NCBI RefSeq assembly: GCF_002855555.1
Contig: NZ_PKRT01000001.1
Span: 1,640,001 to 1,704,000, forward strand
Origin: Novosphingobium sp. TH158
Lineage (GTDB): Bacteria > Pseudomonadota > Alphaproteobacteria > Sphingomonadales > Sphingomonadaceae
Length of the DNA stretch: 64,000 nucleotides
Direction: 5' to 3'
The notes beneath the pieces were generated by a model, which worked only from the letters and a program-made list of their open reading frames with translations, did not search any database and was not told the origin of the DNA. The position numbers and the translations under genes are program-made. How positions within the stretch are numbered: the stretch's first letter is position 1; each line of letters starts with the position of its first letter. Of this stretch, positions 1 through 8,190 are shown in pieces.

Positions 1-1
1 C

Positions 2-301
2 ACGATTGACCGGCTGCGCCGCCGCAAGCGCGTCGATGCCAGCGCCCCGATCGAGGCGGCGGCAGACGTTGCCGATGCCAGCCCGCTGGCCGAGGACCGG
101 CTGCTTGCGGGAGAGGAGCGGGCGAAGGTCCACTCCTGCCTTGACCAGCTTGACGAACCGCAGCGCGGCACCATCCGCACCGCCTTTTTCGAGGGCGTAA
201 CCTATGCCGAACTGGCCAGCCGGCAAAGCGTGCCGCTGGGCACGGTCAAGTCATGGGTGCGGCGCGGCCTTGCCCGTCTGAAGGCCTGTATCGAAGCATG
301 A
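2..301 (+). CDS. ECF-family RNA polymerase sigma factor, C-terminal part (5' end outside window)
   Basis: Only the last 99 codons are present. The visible part begins at the end of region 2 (TIDRLRRRKR) and runs through a linker into region 4, where EPQRGTIRTAFFEGVTYAEL and the helix-turn-helix VPLGTVKSWVRRGLARLK are typical of sigma-70 region 4 that recognises the -35 element. The stop codon overlaps the start of the anti-sigma gene (ATGA), so the two are translationally coupled. The pairing with an RskA-type anti-sigma factor suggests a SigK-like ECF group. The signal it responds to cannot be read from the sequence. Confidence 0.9.
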   Translation, partial: TIDRLRRRKRVDASAPIEAAADVADASPLAEDRLLAGEERAKVHSCLDQLDEPQRGTIRTAFFEGVTYAELASRQSVPLGTVKSWVRRGLARLKACIEA

Positions 302-993
302 CCGAGCGCGAACTCCTTGCCGCCGAACTGGCACTGGGCCTGCTGGAAGGCGAAGAACTGCTCACCGCGCACGGGCTGGTCGCCAGCGATGGCGAATTCG
401 CCCGCCTGGTCGAGGACTGGGAGCACCGCCTGGCTCCGCTGCTCGATACGATCGATCCCGTCGCCCCACCGACAGATGTCCTGCAACGCGTGCTCGCCGG
501 CATTGACCGGGCCCCTGAAGCCGGGACGGAAGTCATCGCGCTGCGCCGCAAGGTGCGCCGCCTGCAATGGACGGCGGGCCTTGCCGCCCTGGCCGCAGGC
601 GTTCTGGCGATCGTCACCCTGCCGCCGATGTTCGCGCCCGCCCCCACCGCACCGGCGGCCGCGCCGCTCGTCGCCAGCTTTGCCCTGTCCGGCACCGAAT
701 TGCGCCTTGGGGTGACTTACCTGCCAGAGCGCGGCGACCTGCTGATCAATGCCGCAGGCCTTGCCGGAGACGGCGTGCACGATCACGAACTGTGGCTCGT
801 GCCGCCAGAGGGCAAGACGATTTCGCTGGGCATTGTCGCGCCTGACAGATCGGTTCGGCTGCATATTCCGGCAGAGCTTGCCGCGCGCCTGCGTGACGGG
901 GCCGTGCTGGCGCTCACGCGCGAGCCGCTTGGCGGCTCACAGGGCCGCACGCCCGGGCCGATCGTGGCGACCAGCAAATTTTCTTCGACCTGA
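298..993 (+). CDS. RskA-family anti-sigma factor
   Basis: A 231-residue protein that should bind and inactivate the ECF sigma factor encoded just upstream. Residues 1-85 form the cytoplasmic sigma-binding part (starts MTERELLAAELALGLLEGEE), residues 91-110 are one membrane segment, and the periplasmic part carries the RskA C-terminal signature (HELWLVPPEGKTISLGIV, then EPLGGSQG and PGPIVATS near the end). The ATG at 298 is chosen because it overlaps the sigma stop; an upstream in-frame start would run far into the sigma gene. In Mycobacterium the SigK-RskA pair controls fasciclin proteins, and a fasciclin gene follows here. RskA-type factors are usually cleaved by regulated proteolysis, which is known for the family but not shown here. 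Confidence 0.88.
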   Translation: MTERELLAAELALGLLEGEELLTAHGLVASDGEFARLVEDWEHRLAPLLDTIDPVAPPTDVLQRVLAGIDRAPEAGTEVIALRRKVRRLQWTAGLAALAAGVLAIVTLPPMFAPAPTAPAAAPLVASFALSGTELRLGVTYLPERGDLLINAAGLAGDGVHDHELWLVPPEGKTISLGIVAPDRSVRLHIPAELAARLRDGAVLALTREPLGGSQGRTPGPIVATSKFSST

Positions 994-1021
994 TGCATCC
1001 ATAGCTCCACCGGCTGCGTAA
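994..1021 (+). promoter_or_regulatory. Putative ECF-sigma promoter of the fasciclin gene
   Basis: TGCATCC (994-1000), 16 bases, then CGTAA (1017-1021), immediately after the rskA stop codon and about 50 bases upstream of the fasciclin start. The bipartite layout and bases resemble ECF promoters, including the mycobacterial SigK type (CATCC-like -35). Assigning it to the adjacent sigma factor is inference. Confidence 0.5.
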
Positions 1022-1071
1022 CTCCCCCTGCAAGTCACCCCCAGGCCTTGGTTTTTTGGGGAGTTTCAAGA

Positions 1072-1629
1072 ATGAACCGCAAGTCGATCACTCTCGCCGT
1101 CGCCGCGCTTGGCCTCGGTACGCTGGCCGTCGCCAATCCCGCGATTGCCGGGATGCACGGCAAGCATCACGCCGCTGCGCCTGCCAAGTCGATCGTCGAA
1201 ACGGCCGTTGCTTCGGCCGACCACACCACGCTGGTTGCCGCAGTCAAGGCAGCCGGCCTTGTCGATACGCTGGCCAGCCCTGGCCCCTTCACCGTCTTTG
1301 CCCCCACTAACGATGCCTTCGCCAAGCTGCCTGCCGGCACGGTGGACACGCTGCTGAAGCCGGAAAACAAGGCGCAGCTGGGCAAGGTGCTGACCTATCA
1401 TGTCGTCTCGGGCAAGGTGATGTCCGCCGATCTGGTCAAGATGATCCGCGCCGGCGGCGGCAAGGCCGAGTTCTCGACCGTGCAGGGCCAGAAGCTGACT
1501 GCCCGCCTGAAGGGCAAGCGCATCGAGATCACCGATGCCAACGGTGGCAAGACTCACGTTACCAAGGCCGATCTCAAGCAGTCGAACGGCGTGATCCACG
1601 TCACCAACGGCGTGTTCCTGCCCGCCTGA
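1072..1629 (+). CDS. Secreted fasciclin (FAS1) domain protein
   Basis: A 185-residue protein with a signal peptide (MNRKSITLAVAALGLGTLAV, cleaved near NPAIAG) and a single FAS1 domain. The family motifs are present: TLVAAVKAAGLVDTL, then GPFTVFAPTNDAF, LGKVLTYHVVSGKV, and the terminal NGVIHVTNGVFLP. FAS1 domains mediate adhesion or interactions at the cell surface; the bacterial ligand is unknown. The start at 1072 has GGGGAG 9 bases upstream; the earlier in-frame start at 1048 adds residues before the signal peptide and is less likely. It sits directly after the ECF sigma/anti-sigma pair and behind an ECF-like promoter, so it is probably their target. Confidence 0.9.
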   Translation: MNRKSITLAVAALGLGTLAVANPAIAGMHGKHHAAAPAKSIVETAVASADHTTLVAAVKAAGLVDTLASPGPFTVFAPTNDAFAKLPAGTVDTLLKPENKAQLGKVLTYHVVSGKVMSADLVKMIRAGGGKAEFSTVQGQKLTARLKGKRIEITDANGGKTHVTKADLKQSNGVIHVTNGVFLPA

Positions 1630-1720
1630 CGCAAGACCCCTGCGCTGCACGCCCTCACACGCAGCGCCGCGCTCCGCCCCCTGCCTCCCCTATCCCGGGG
1701 ACGGAGCGCAGTCCCTGACT

Positions 1721-1755
1721 GAGGGCCGCAAGGAACATGCGGCCCTCCCTTTTTT
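1721..1755 (+). terminator. Rho-independent terminator after the fasciclin gene
   Basis: A perfect 10-bp stem (GAGGGCCGCA with TGCGGCCCTC), a 7-base loop and a run of six T. It closes the sigma/anti-sigma/fasciclin unit and faces the converging VOC gene. Confidence 0.9.
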
Positions 1756-1757
1756 GG

Positions 1758-2630
1758 CTAGTCTTCCGCAATTGCCGGGCGGGCGACGAATTCGTGCCGC
1801 GCGCCAAGGAAGTCATCGGGATCGATGGCGAAACCGGCGGAGACGCAGCCCTCGCCTGTCACGCGCAACTGGCACTTGCCCTCGAAGTGGGCGCGCGCCT
1901 GCCCGGGATCCTCGACCTGCCAGACGAGCGCGTAAATGCCGTTTTGCACCTTTGACAGGAAGGCGCCGAGCGCGCCTTCATCCGGCGCATCGGGCTGGAT
2001 GAAGGCCACCCGCGTATCGCCAAGCCGGATGAGAGCCCGGCGGGCGGGCTGTGGCAGCTCCGTCCGGCGATCATCAAGCACTTCGCCGTCGCACAGGCCG
2101 GTGAAGAAGTGCAGCGCCTTGTCAACATCGGGCACGACGCAGGCAATGTGATCGAGCCGCAGCACGCCCGATGCGTGGCCCTGCCCTATCTCCGGCCCCC
2201 AGCCGCGCCGGTCATAGGGATCGTTGGGCATCGGCACTTCGCAGACTTCCAGCAGCACGCCGCCCGTGCCCTCGGGCTTCACGAAGAAGAAGAAGCCATA
2301 GTCGCTGGCCGTCACCGCGCCGCCATCGCGGAAGGCCTGGCTTGCCGCCTTGCCGTCTGCAACCTTGATCTCGAACGAATGGAATGCCTGCCCGATCTTA
2401 GCCGCCATGCGGGCGAAAGGCTTGGTCAGGTCTTCGGGATGGCGCGGGGCCATCGGCTCGACCATGTGATTGGTGACATAGAGCAGCGCCGCATCGCGGT
2501 CCTCTGCCGGGAAGTAATTCTCGGCGAACACCAGCCCGCCGAGCACGTCCTGGTAGAGCGTGCGGCACTTGTAGATATCGGTCGTGGCGTGGATCGTATG
2601 GATCACGCGGGATACGGGAATGCGCGTCAT
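1758..2630 (-). CDS. VOC (glyoxalase/bleomycin resistance) family protein, two domains
   Basis: A 290-residue protein with two vicinal-oxygen-chelate modules. The first starts at about residue 8 (VIHTIHATTDIYKCRTLYQDVLGG), the second at about 157 (LRLDHIACVVPDVDKALHFF). The HxI/HIA histidines and later glutamates are in positions usual for metal ligands. Members are dioxygenases, isomerases, lyases or resistance proteins, and the substrate cannot be told here. It stands alone between a terminator and clpX on the same strand. Confidence 0.82.
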   Translation of the reverse strand: MTRIPVSRVIHTIHATTDIYKCRTLYQDVLGGLVFAENYFPAEDRDAALLYVTNHMVEPMAPRHPEDLTKPFARMAAKIGQAFHSFEIKVADGKAASQAFRDGGAVTASDYGFFFFVKPEGTGGVLLEVCEVPMPNDPYDRRGWGPEIGQGHASGVLRLDHIACVVPDVDKALHFFTGLCDGEVLDDRRTELPQPARRALIRLGDTRVAFIQPDAPDEGALGAFLSKVQNGIYALVWQVEDPGQARAHFEGKCQLRVTGEGCVSAGFAIDPDDFLGARHEFVARPAIAED

Positions 2631-2698
2631 CGGGGCAGCGTGGCGGATGGCCGGCGCGCGATCAATCCCGCGCCGTCACGATCCGCTGCTGCGATAGG

Positions 2699-2723
2699 CC
2701 GGACCCGCGCATGGCGGGCCCGG
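2699..2723 (-). terminator. GC-rich hairpin downstream of clpX
   Basis: A 10-bp stem with one G-T pair (CCGGACCCGC and GCGGGCCCGG) around a 5-base loop, just after the clpX stop on the minus strand. No T-run follows, so it may pause or terminate weakly, or protect a 3' end. Confidence 0.35.
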
Positions 2724-2729
2724 TGGCGA

Positions 2730-3986
2730 TCAGGCCGCCTCTTCCTTGCCCTTGAGCACGCGCACCGGCTCCTTGCGGCCTTCGACCACGTCCTTGTCCA
2801 CTACGACTTCGGCGATGTCGCTTTCGGTCGGGATATCGAACATGGTGTCGAGCAGCAGGCCCTCGACGATCGAGCGCAGGCCGCGCGCGCCGGTCTTGCG
2901 GGCGATCGCCTTGTTGGCGATGGCTTCCAGCGCGTCATCGGTGAAGGTCAGCGTCACATCTTCGAGGTCGAAGAGCTTGGCATACTGCTTGACCAGAGCG
3001 TTCTTCGGCTCGCGGAGGATCTTGACCAGCGCTTCGATATCGAGGTCTTCCAGCGTGGCGATGACCGGCAGGCGGCCGACGAATTCGGGGATGAGGCCGA
3101 ACTTCAGCAGGTCTTCCGGTTCGGCCTTCTGGAGCAGTTCGCCCACCCGGCGCTTGTCGGGATCGGCAACGTGCGCGCCAAAGCCGATCGAGCGCTTCTG
3201 CAGGCGATCGGCAATGATCTTGTCGAGGCCCGCAAAGGCACCGCCGCAGATGAACAGGATGTTGGTGGTGTCCACCTGCAGGAATTCCTGCTGCGGATGC
3301 TTGCGTCCGCCCTGCGGCGGCACGGAGGCCGTGGTGCCTTCCATGAGCTTGAGCAGCGCCTGCTGCACGCCTTCGCCCGAAACGTCGCGGGTGATCGAGG
3401 GGTTTTCGGCCTTGCGGCTGATCTTGTCGATCTCGTCGATGTAGACGATGCCGTGCTGGGCCTTTTCGACGTTGTAGTCGCTGGCCTGAAGCAGCTTGAG
3501 GATGATGTTTTCCACGTCCTCGCCCACGTAGCCCGCTTCGGTCAGCGTGGTGGCGTCGGCCATGGTGAAGGGCACGTCGAAAGTCTTGGCGAGGGTCTGG
3601 GCAAGCAGGGTCTTGCCCGAGCCGGTGGGCCCGACGAGCAGGATGTTGGACTTCTGCAGTTCCACATCGCCGCCCTTGCCGCTGTGCTTCAGGCGCTTGT
3701 AGTGATTGTGAACGGCAACCGAGAGCACGCGCTTGGCGCGGTCCTGGCCGATGACGTAATCGTTCAGCGTTTCGAAGATGTCCTTCGGGCTGGGAACGCC
3801 GCCGTCCTTCTTGCCGGCAATGCCTGCCTTGGTTTCTTCGCGAATGATATCGTTGCACAGCTCGACGCATTCATCGCAGATGAACACCGTCGGGCCCGCG
3901 ATGAGCTTCCTCACCTCGTGCTGGCTCTTCCCGCAGAAACTGCAGTAAAGCGTGCTTTTCGCGTCGGATCCGCTCAATTTCGTCAT
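2730..3986 (-). CDS. clpX: ATP-dependent Clp protease ATP-binding subunit ClpX
   Basis: A 418-residue AAA+ unfoldase that feeds substrates to ClpP. An N-terminal zinc-binding domain is visible ([11 protein letters not shown] ... [10 protein letters not shown]), then Walker A ([12 protein letters not shown]), Walker B (VYIDEIDKI), the pore-loop region and a C-terminal domain with [13 protein letters not shown]. Start 3986 (MTKLSGSD) matches the usual ClpX N-terminus; the upstream in-frame start at 3986+15 would add five residues. It lies downstream of clpP on the same strand with about 160 bases between, so the two may be partly co-transcribed. Confidence 0.98.
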   Translation of the reverse strand: MTKLSGSDAKSTLYCSFCGKSQHEVRKLIAGPTVFICDECVELCNDIIREETKAGIAGKKDGGVPSPKDIFETLNDYVIGQDRAKRVLSVAVHNHYKRLKHSGKGGDVELQKSNILLVGPTGSGKTLLAQTLAKTFDVPFTMADATTLTEAGYVGEDVENIILKLLQASDYNVEKAQHGIVYIDEIDKISRKAENPSITRDVSGEGVQQALLKLMEGTTASVPPQGGRKHPQQEFLQVDTTNILFICGGAFAGLDKIIADRLQKRSIGFGAHVADPDKRRVGELLQKAEPEDLLKFGLIPEFVGRLPVIATLEDLDIEALVKILREPKNALVKQYAKLFDLEDVTLTFTDDALEAIANKAIARKTGARGLRSIVEGLLLDTMFDIPTESDIAEVVVDKDVVEGRKEPVRVLKGKEEAA

Positions 3987-4098
3987 TCGTCTTCCTGTCA
4001 CGCCCCGCGATTTGGACCCCGGGGGAATCGCCCGAGTCTAGCCCCGGCCCACGCAGAATCAATCCCGCCCCTTAGCAGGATTAGCTTTCAAAGGGCTG

Positions 4099-4129
4099 AA
4101 AACCGTGGTGGCGTTTGCCTTAACCACGG
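4099..4129 (-). terminator. Possible terminator or attenuator between clpP and clpX
   Basis: On the minus strand a 7-bp stem (CCGTGGT/ACCACGG) with a 13-base loop is followed by four T. It lies in the clpP-clpX gap and may reduce read-through into clpX. Confidence 0.45.
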
Positions 4130-4147
4130 CTCAATCCCCCGGAAACC

Positions 4148-4840
4148 TTATTCGGGGGCGCCGCCGGAGCCGCTCTGGTCACCAACCGTGTCGCTGTCGG
4201 GCCGGCTTTCGAACACCTTGTCCACAAGGCCGAATTCGCGCGCTTCATCGGCATCGAGCCAGGTATCGCGATCGACCGCTTCGTTGATCGTCTCGATCGG
4301 CTTGCCGGTGTACTTGGCGTAGCATTCGTTCAGCCGCTTGCGCAGGCGCAGGATTTCGCGCGCCTGGATCTCGATGTCGCTGGCCATGCCGCGTGCGCCG
4401 CCCGAAGGCTGGTGGATCATGATGCGCGCGTTGGGCAGCGCGATGCGCATGCCCGGCTCGCCTGCGGCAAGCAGGAACGAGCCCATCGAGCAGGCCTGGC
4501 CGATGCACACGGTGGAAACGCGCGGGCGGATGTACTGCATGGTATCGTGGATCGCGAGACCCGCCGTGACCACGCCGCCGGGCGAATTGATGTACATCGA
4601 GATGTCCTTCGAGGGATTCTCGCTTTCGAGGAACAGCAGCTGGGCGACGATCAGCGAGGCCATGTGGTCTTCCACCTCGCCGGTGATGAAGACGATGCGC
4701 TCACGCAGCAGGCGCGAATAGATATCGAAACTGCGTTCGCCGCGGCTGGTCTGCTCGACCACCATGGGCACCAGAGCGCCGGTGATCGGGTCCACGGAGA
4801 ATTTGCCCTGCGCGCCGGGCTGGTTGAACAGGTCGATCAT
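4148..4840 (-). CDS. clpP: ATP-dependent Clp protease proteolytic subunit ClpP
   Basis: A 230-residue serine protease that forms the tetradecameric chamber of ClpXP/ClpAP. The catalytic serine is in [14 protein letters not shown] (Ser118), the histidine in MIHQPSGG (His143), and the aspartate in the EAVDRDTW segment. INSPGG, which lines the active site, is also present. The final 20 residues are an acidic, Gly/Ser-rich tail. AGAGGG 6 bases before the ATG is a good ribosome binding site. The promoter region contains a heat-shock-like element. Confidence 0.98.
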   Translation of the reverse strand: MIDLFNQPGAQGKFSVDPITGALVPMVVEQTSRGERSFDIYSRLLRERIVFITGEVEDHMASLIVAQLLFLESENPSKDISMYINSPGGVVTAGLAIHDTMQYIRPRVSTVCIGQACSMGSFLLAAGEPGMRIALPNARIMIHQPSGGARGMASDIEIQAREILRLRKRLNECYAKYTGKPIETINEAVDRDTWLDADEAREFGLVDKVFESRPDSDTVGDQSGSGGAPE

Positions 4841-4867
4841 GAAGTCCCTCTTGAAATTGTCGCGCCT

Positions 4868-4896
4868 ATGTCGCCCCTGCAGGACCGATGTTCAAG
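4868..4896 (-). promoter_or_regulatory. Putative heat-shock (RpoH-type) promoter of clpP
   Basis: On the minus strand CTTGAA is followed after 17 bases by CGACAT, 30 bases upstream of the clpP start. The -35 part matches RpoH promoters; the -10 part is a weaker match. A similar layout lies upstream of ftsH (29651-29680). Confidence 0.35.
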
Positions 4897-4981
4897 GGCA
4901 TTAACCCTCTCAAAACCGATTCATCGACGCTTGCTTCTGACTGCGCTTGGCGACAGCCTGATGGCAATAGGGGTTTTTGCC

Positions 4982-6472
4982 ATGAATCGACTGCCAATCC
5001 TGATTTTGCCGGTGATGCTTGCCGCCTGCGGTTCCATCCCGAAGCCCGATCTCACCTCCGCGCCGGCCACCGCCTCGGGCTATGTCCAGCGGATCGATGC
5101 GCTCGACGATCAGGGGCCGCAAATCAATGCGGTGATCGCCATCAATCCCACCGCGCTGCGCGATGCTGCCAAGGCGCAAGCGCTGCCCGGCCCGCTTGCC
5201 GGCAAGACCGTTCTGGTGAAGGATAACATCGAGACGGCAGACCCGATGCCAACCACGGTGGGCAGCCTTGCCCTGAAGGACAATGTTACCGGCCGCGATG
5301 CCCCGCTGGTCGCCAGGCTGCGTGCGGCCGGCGTGGTCATTCTGGGCAAGACCAACCTTTCCGAATGGGCGAATATCCGCGGCAGCCGCTCGTCCTCCGG
5401 GTGGTCGGGCGTTGGCGGGCAGACGAAGAATCCCCATGCGATTGACCGCAGCCCCTGCGGATCGTCCTCAGGCAGCGGCGCGGCCGTCGCGGCCGGCTTT
5501 GCCTGGGCGGCCATCGGAACAGAGACCGACGGTTCGATCACCTGCCCTGCCAGCGCCAACGGGGTGGTTGGCTTCAAGCCGACGGTCGGGCTTGTCTCGC
5601 GTCGCCACATCGCCCCCATCAGCCACAGCCAGGACACCGGCGGCCCGATGGCCAACACGGTCCGCGATGCCGCCCTGCTGCTGGCAGCCATGGCCGGCAG
5701 CGACAGTGGCGACCCCGCCACCCAGCGCGCCGACCTGCACGTTCAGGACTTTGCCGAGGGCATCGATACCGCCAGCCTGAGCGGCAAGCGCATCGGCGTG
5801 ATGCGCCGGGGCGTGGGCAACCATCCCGGTGTCACCGCCCTGTTCGATGCGGCACTGGCAGACCTCAAGCGCGCAGGGGCCACGCTGGTCGATATCGACT
5901 GGGAGCCGGACGGGCAGATGTACCGGGATGAAAGCCTGGTCCTGCGCTGGGAGCTCAAGCGCGACCTTACCGCCTGGCTCAAGTCGCTGCCCGGCAACCC
6001 GCCGGTCCGCAGCCTTGCCGACGTGATCGCCTGGGACAAGGCGAACGCGGCCTCGGAACTGCGCTGGTTCGGGCAGGACACGTTCGAGGCAGCCGAACGG
6101 CTGACGGACGAGGCCGCCTATCGCAAGGCGCGGGAGAATTCCCTGCGGATGGCAGGCAAGGAAGGCATCGACATGCTGCTTGCCCGCCACAACGTGAACC
6201 TGCTGGTTTTCCCCACGGAAGGCCCGGCATGGGCGATCGACCTGATCACCGGCGGCAGCTCGCTCCCCGGCATCGGCATGGGCAGCCTGCCTGCCATCGC
6301 CGGCTATCCGCACCTTTCGGTGCCGATGGGCGCTGTCGAGGGCCTGCCGGTAGGCCTCTCCATCGTTGCCGGTCAATGGGCTGACAAGGCTGTGCTGGAT
6401 GCAGGCGCTGCCTATGAACGCGCGCGGACCAGCCCGCTCGCCAAGCCCGGTTTCAAGCGTTGGGGCGAATAG
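4982..6472 (+). CDS. Amidase signature family hydrolase, predicted lipoprotein
   Basis: A 496-residue protein of the amidase signature family, which hydrolyses amide bonds with a Lys-cisSer-Ser triad. The triad is visible: Lys80 in VLVKDNIET, the serines of GSSSGSGAA (161-163) and the nucleophile Ser185 in ETDGSI. The N-terminus is a lipoprotein signal (MNRLPILILPVMLAAC, lipidated Cys16), so the enzyme acts at the periplasmic face. An alternative ATG at 4961 would add seven residues before the signal. The substrate is unknown. It is divergent from clpP and not in an obvious operon. Confidence 0.9.
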   Translation: MNRLPILILPVMLAACGSIPKPDLTSAPATASGYVQRIDALDDQGPQINAVIAINPTALRDAAKAQALPGPLAGKTVLVKDNIETADPMPTTVGSLALKDNVTGRDAPLVARLRAAGVVILGKTNLSEWANIRGSRSSSGWSGVGGQTKNPHAIDRSPCGSSSGSGAAVAAGFAWAAIGTETDGSITCPASANGVVGFKPTVGLVSRRHIAPISHSQDTGGPMANTVRDAALLLAAMAGSDSGDPATQRADLHVQDFAEGIDTASLSGKRIGVMRRGVGNHPGVTALFDAALADLKRAGATLVDIDWEPDGQMYRDESLVLRWELKRDLTAWLKSLPGNPPVRSLADVIAWDKANAASELRWFGQDTFEAAERLTDEAAYRKARENSLRMAGKEGIDMLLARHNVNLLVFPTEGPAWAIDLITGGSSLPGIGMGSLPAIAGYPHLSVPMGAVEGLPVGLSIVAGQWADKAVLDAGAAYERARTSPLAKPGFKRWGE

Positions 6473-6481
6473 CCGCTGCCG

Positions 6482-7147
6482 CTATTTCACTGCGGGAGGA
6501 GCGACGGTCAGCGGCACGCGGCGGACGGTGAGAATGCGGACCGGCGGCTCCAGCATCTGGCCCTTCATCGATCCCTGACCGCGCGTCGGGCTGGTAGGAG
6601 AATCGAAGATCCTGCGCACCACGTCCATCCCACCGGTGACCCGGCCGAAAACCGCATAGCCCGCCTGCTGGTCCGGGTTCGTCGCCTTTGGATCGGCATC
6701 GAGTGAAGTCAGGTCGGAAAGCAGGATCGAAAAGTCCGCCGTGCCTGTCCCGGGCGCATTCCGGGCAAGCGAAACGGCACCCGCCTTGTGGCTGAGGCCG
6801 GTCTGGCTGGTCGGCTCATGCACCACGGGCTTGAGCACGCGCTTCGGGTCCATCTGCAGACCGCCCTGGATCAGCCCGTTGGGCGGCGTACCCCAGGCCA
6901 GCTTCATGGCGCGGTAGAAGTTCGTGTTGTCGAGCCGGCGCTGGTCGACATAGCGCAGGATGTTCTCGACCGTCATGGGCGCGTGCTTGTGATCCAGCTC
7001 GATCTCGATGCTGCCCATTGTCGTCGCAATGGCAATTTTCACCGTATCGGCCACCGGCGCGGGCGCGGGCGACTTCCTGGGTGCAGGGGCAGCGGCGGTA
7101 AGCGCCAGCAGGAATGGCGCAGCGAGCAGGACGAATCGGCGGTTCAT
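6482..7147 (-). CDS. Periplasmic cyclophilin-type peptidyl-prolyl cis-trans isomerase
   Basis: A 221-residue protein with a signal peptide (MNRRFVLLAAPFLLALTAAA) and a cyclophilin fold. GSIEIELDHKHAPMTVENIL, NTNFYRA and the GTGTADFSI segment match the family, and YAVFGRVTGGMDVVRRI is the usual C-terminal motif. It should catalyse proline isomerisation in envelope proteins. Several cyclosporin-binding residues differ, as is common in proteobacterial periplasmic members. Start 7147 is chosen because the signal peptide begins there. It converges with the amidase gene with a 9-base gap. Confidence 0.87.
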   Translation of the reverse strand: MNRRFVLLAAPFLLALTAAAPAPRKSPAPAPVADTVKIAIATTMGSIEIELDHKHAPMTVENILRYVDQRRLDNTNFYRAMKLAWGTPPNGLIQGGLQMDPKRVLKPVVHEPTSQTGLSHKAGAVSLARNAPGTGTADFSILLSDLTSLDADPKATNPDQQAGYAVFGRVTGGMDVVRRIFDSPTSPTRGQGSMKGQMLEPPVRILTVRRVPLTVAPPAVK

Positions 7148-7191
7148 GGCGCAGGATGATGCCTGCGCCGCTCGCAAGGGCAAGGCGCTTT

Positions 7192-7716
7192 TCAGCCGAT
7201 CATGTCTTCGTGCCAGCCCGGCAGGTCCTGCGCCGAAGGGCCGACACAGGGCTGGTCGGGCTTGCCCAGATCGGCCTTGTCGAACCAGCGCAGGTCTTCA
7301 TGCGACAGCACCCGGCCATCGTGGGCAAGGACGCTGATCGGCTGGATCGGCAGTCCATCGCGCTTGTCGACAAGCACCGGGTTGGAAGGCACGCCAAGGC
7401 CATATTTCTCGCCCCACTGGCGCAGGGCAAGCATGGCCGGAAGCAGGTCCATGCCCTTGTCCGTCAGGCGATAAAGCACCTTGCGGCGATCGTCTTCCAT
7501 CTGCTGGCGCTGGAGAATGCCGTTTTCCACCAGCCGACCGAGCCGGTTGGACAGGATGTTGCGGGCAATGCCCGTGGCGGCAAGGAAATCTTCGAAGTGG
7601 TGCACGCCATTGAGGGCGGCGCGCAGGATCATGAAGCTCCACCTTTCGCCCATCGCCTCAAGCGCCAGCGGCAAGCCGCAATCCTGATCGTCCAGCGGTT
7701 CGCGAAGCTTTCCCAT
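7192..7716 (-). CDS. HxlR-family winged-helix transcriptional regulator
   Basis: A 174-residue regulator. The HxlR domain covers residues 10-115: CGLPLALEAMGERWSFMILR, then the recognition region FEDFLAATGIARNILSNRL and the wing RRKVLYRLTDKG. A cysteine near the N-terminus (Cys13) is in the position used for redox sensing in HypR and related HxlR proteins. A 50-60-residue C-terminal extension is longer than usual. Start 7716 is preferred; an upstream ATG at 7773 would fall inside a palindrome that looks like its operator. It is divergent from a small secreted protein, a common arrangement for HxlR regulators and their targets. Confidence 0.88.
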   Translation of the reverse strand: MGKLREPLDDQDCGLPLALEAMGERWSFMILRAALNGVHHFEDFLAATGIARNILSNRLGRLVENGILQRQQMEDDRRKVLYRLTDKGMDLLPAMLALRQWGEKYGLGVPSNPVLVDKRDGLPIQPISVLAHDGRVLSHEDLRWFDKADLGKPDQPCVGPSAQDLPGWHEDMIG

Positions 7717-7765
7717 GGGGCTTTCTAGCGCATCGCCGCAATCTTGCGACAATTTTTCCAAAATG

Positions 7766-7782
7766 AGTTGCATATCGCAACT
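7766..7782. promoter_or_regulatory. Palindrome, probable operator 1 of the HxlR regulator
   Basis: AGTTGC, 5 bases, GCAACT: a perfect 6-bp inverted repeat in the divergent region between the HxlR gene and the small secreted protein gene. The half-site GCAA recurs in the second palindrome at 7803-7818. Confidence 0.5.
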
Positions 7783-7802
7783 AAACTTTATAGGTGGCGA
7801 TT

Positions 7803-7818
7803 CGCAACTTAAATTGCG
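7803..7818. promoter_or_regulatory. Palindrome, probable operator 2 of the HxlR regulator
   Basis: CGCAA, 6 bases, TTGCG: a 5-bp inverted repeat sharing the GCAA/TTGC half-site with operator 1, about 37 bases further on and 42 bases before the start of the 7860 gene. Confidence 0.45.
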
Positions 7819-7859
7819 GCACCCGCCCCCCGGGGCCGTCCGCAACAGGAGATTTCCCC

Positions 7860-8177
7860 ATGAAAACCGCACTTTCGCGGGCCCTTCCGCTTGCCTTGCT
7901 GCCGCTTGCGCTTTCGCTGACCCCCGTCACCGCTCACGCTGCCAGTGGCGGCGTCAACGTCGCCACGCTGGCGCAGCCGCTTGCAGCGCCGAAGCAGGAA
8001 ATCATCGGTGAAGTGCTGTGGAAGTGTGCGGGTGACCGCTGCATCGCCGCAAATGCCGGTTCCCGCCCGGCCATGGTGTGCCAGCGCGTGGCGAAGAAGT
8101 TCGGCGCAGTGGCGCGCTTCACCGCCGCAGGAACCGAGCTTTCCGCTGCCGACCTTGCCAAGTGCAACGGCAAGTAG
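7860..8177 (+). CDS. Small secreted protein, CC_3452-like
   Basis: A 105-residue protein with a signal peptide (MKTALSRALPLALLPLALSL, cleaved after AHA). The mature part has a pattern of LWKC, GDRC, MVCQ and a final KCNGK, giving four cysteines that could form two disulfides. This resembles the CC_3452 family of small exported proteins known from Caulobacter and sphingomonads; the match is from memory of the pattern. An AGGAG lies 7-12 bases upstream. Expression is probably controlled by the divergent HxlR regulator through the two palindromes in its leader. The function is unknown. Confidence 0.75.
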   Translation: MKTALSRALPLALLPLALSLTPVTAHAASGGVNVATLAQPLAAPKQEIIGEVLWKCAGDRCIAANAGSRPAMVCQRVAKKFGAVARFTAAGTELSAADLAKCNGK

Positions 8178-8190
8178 GCCGATCCGGCTG

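Noticed and set aside
2109..4322. A 737-codon open frame opposite clpX and the VOC gene
   Set aside because: It lies antisense to clpX, whose protein is highly conserved. High GC and third-position bias keep antisense frames open; the translation shows no domain.
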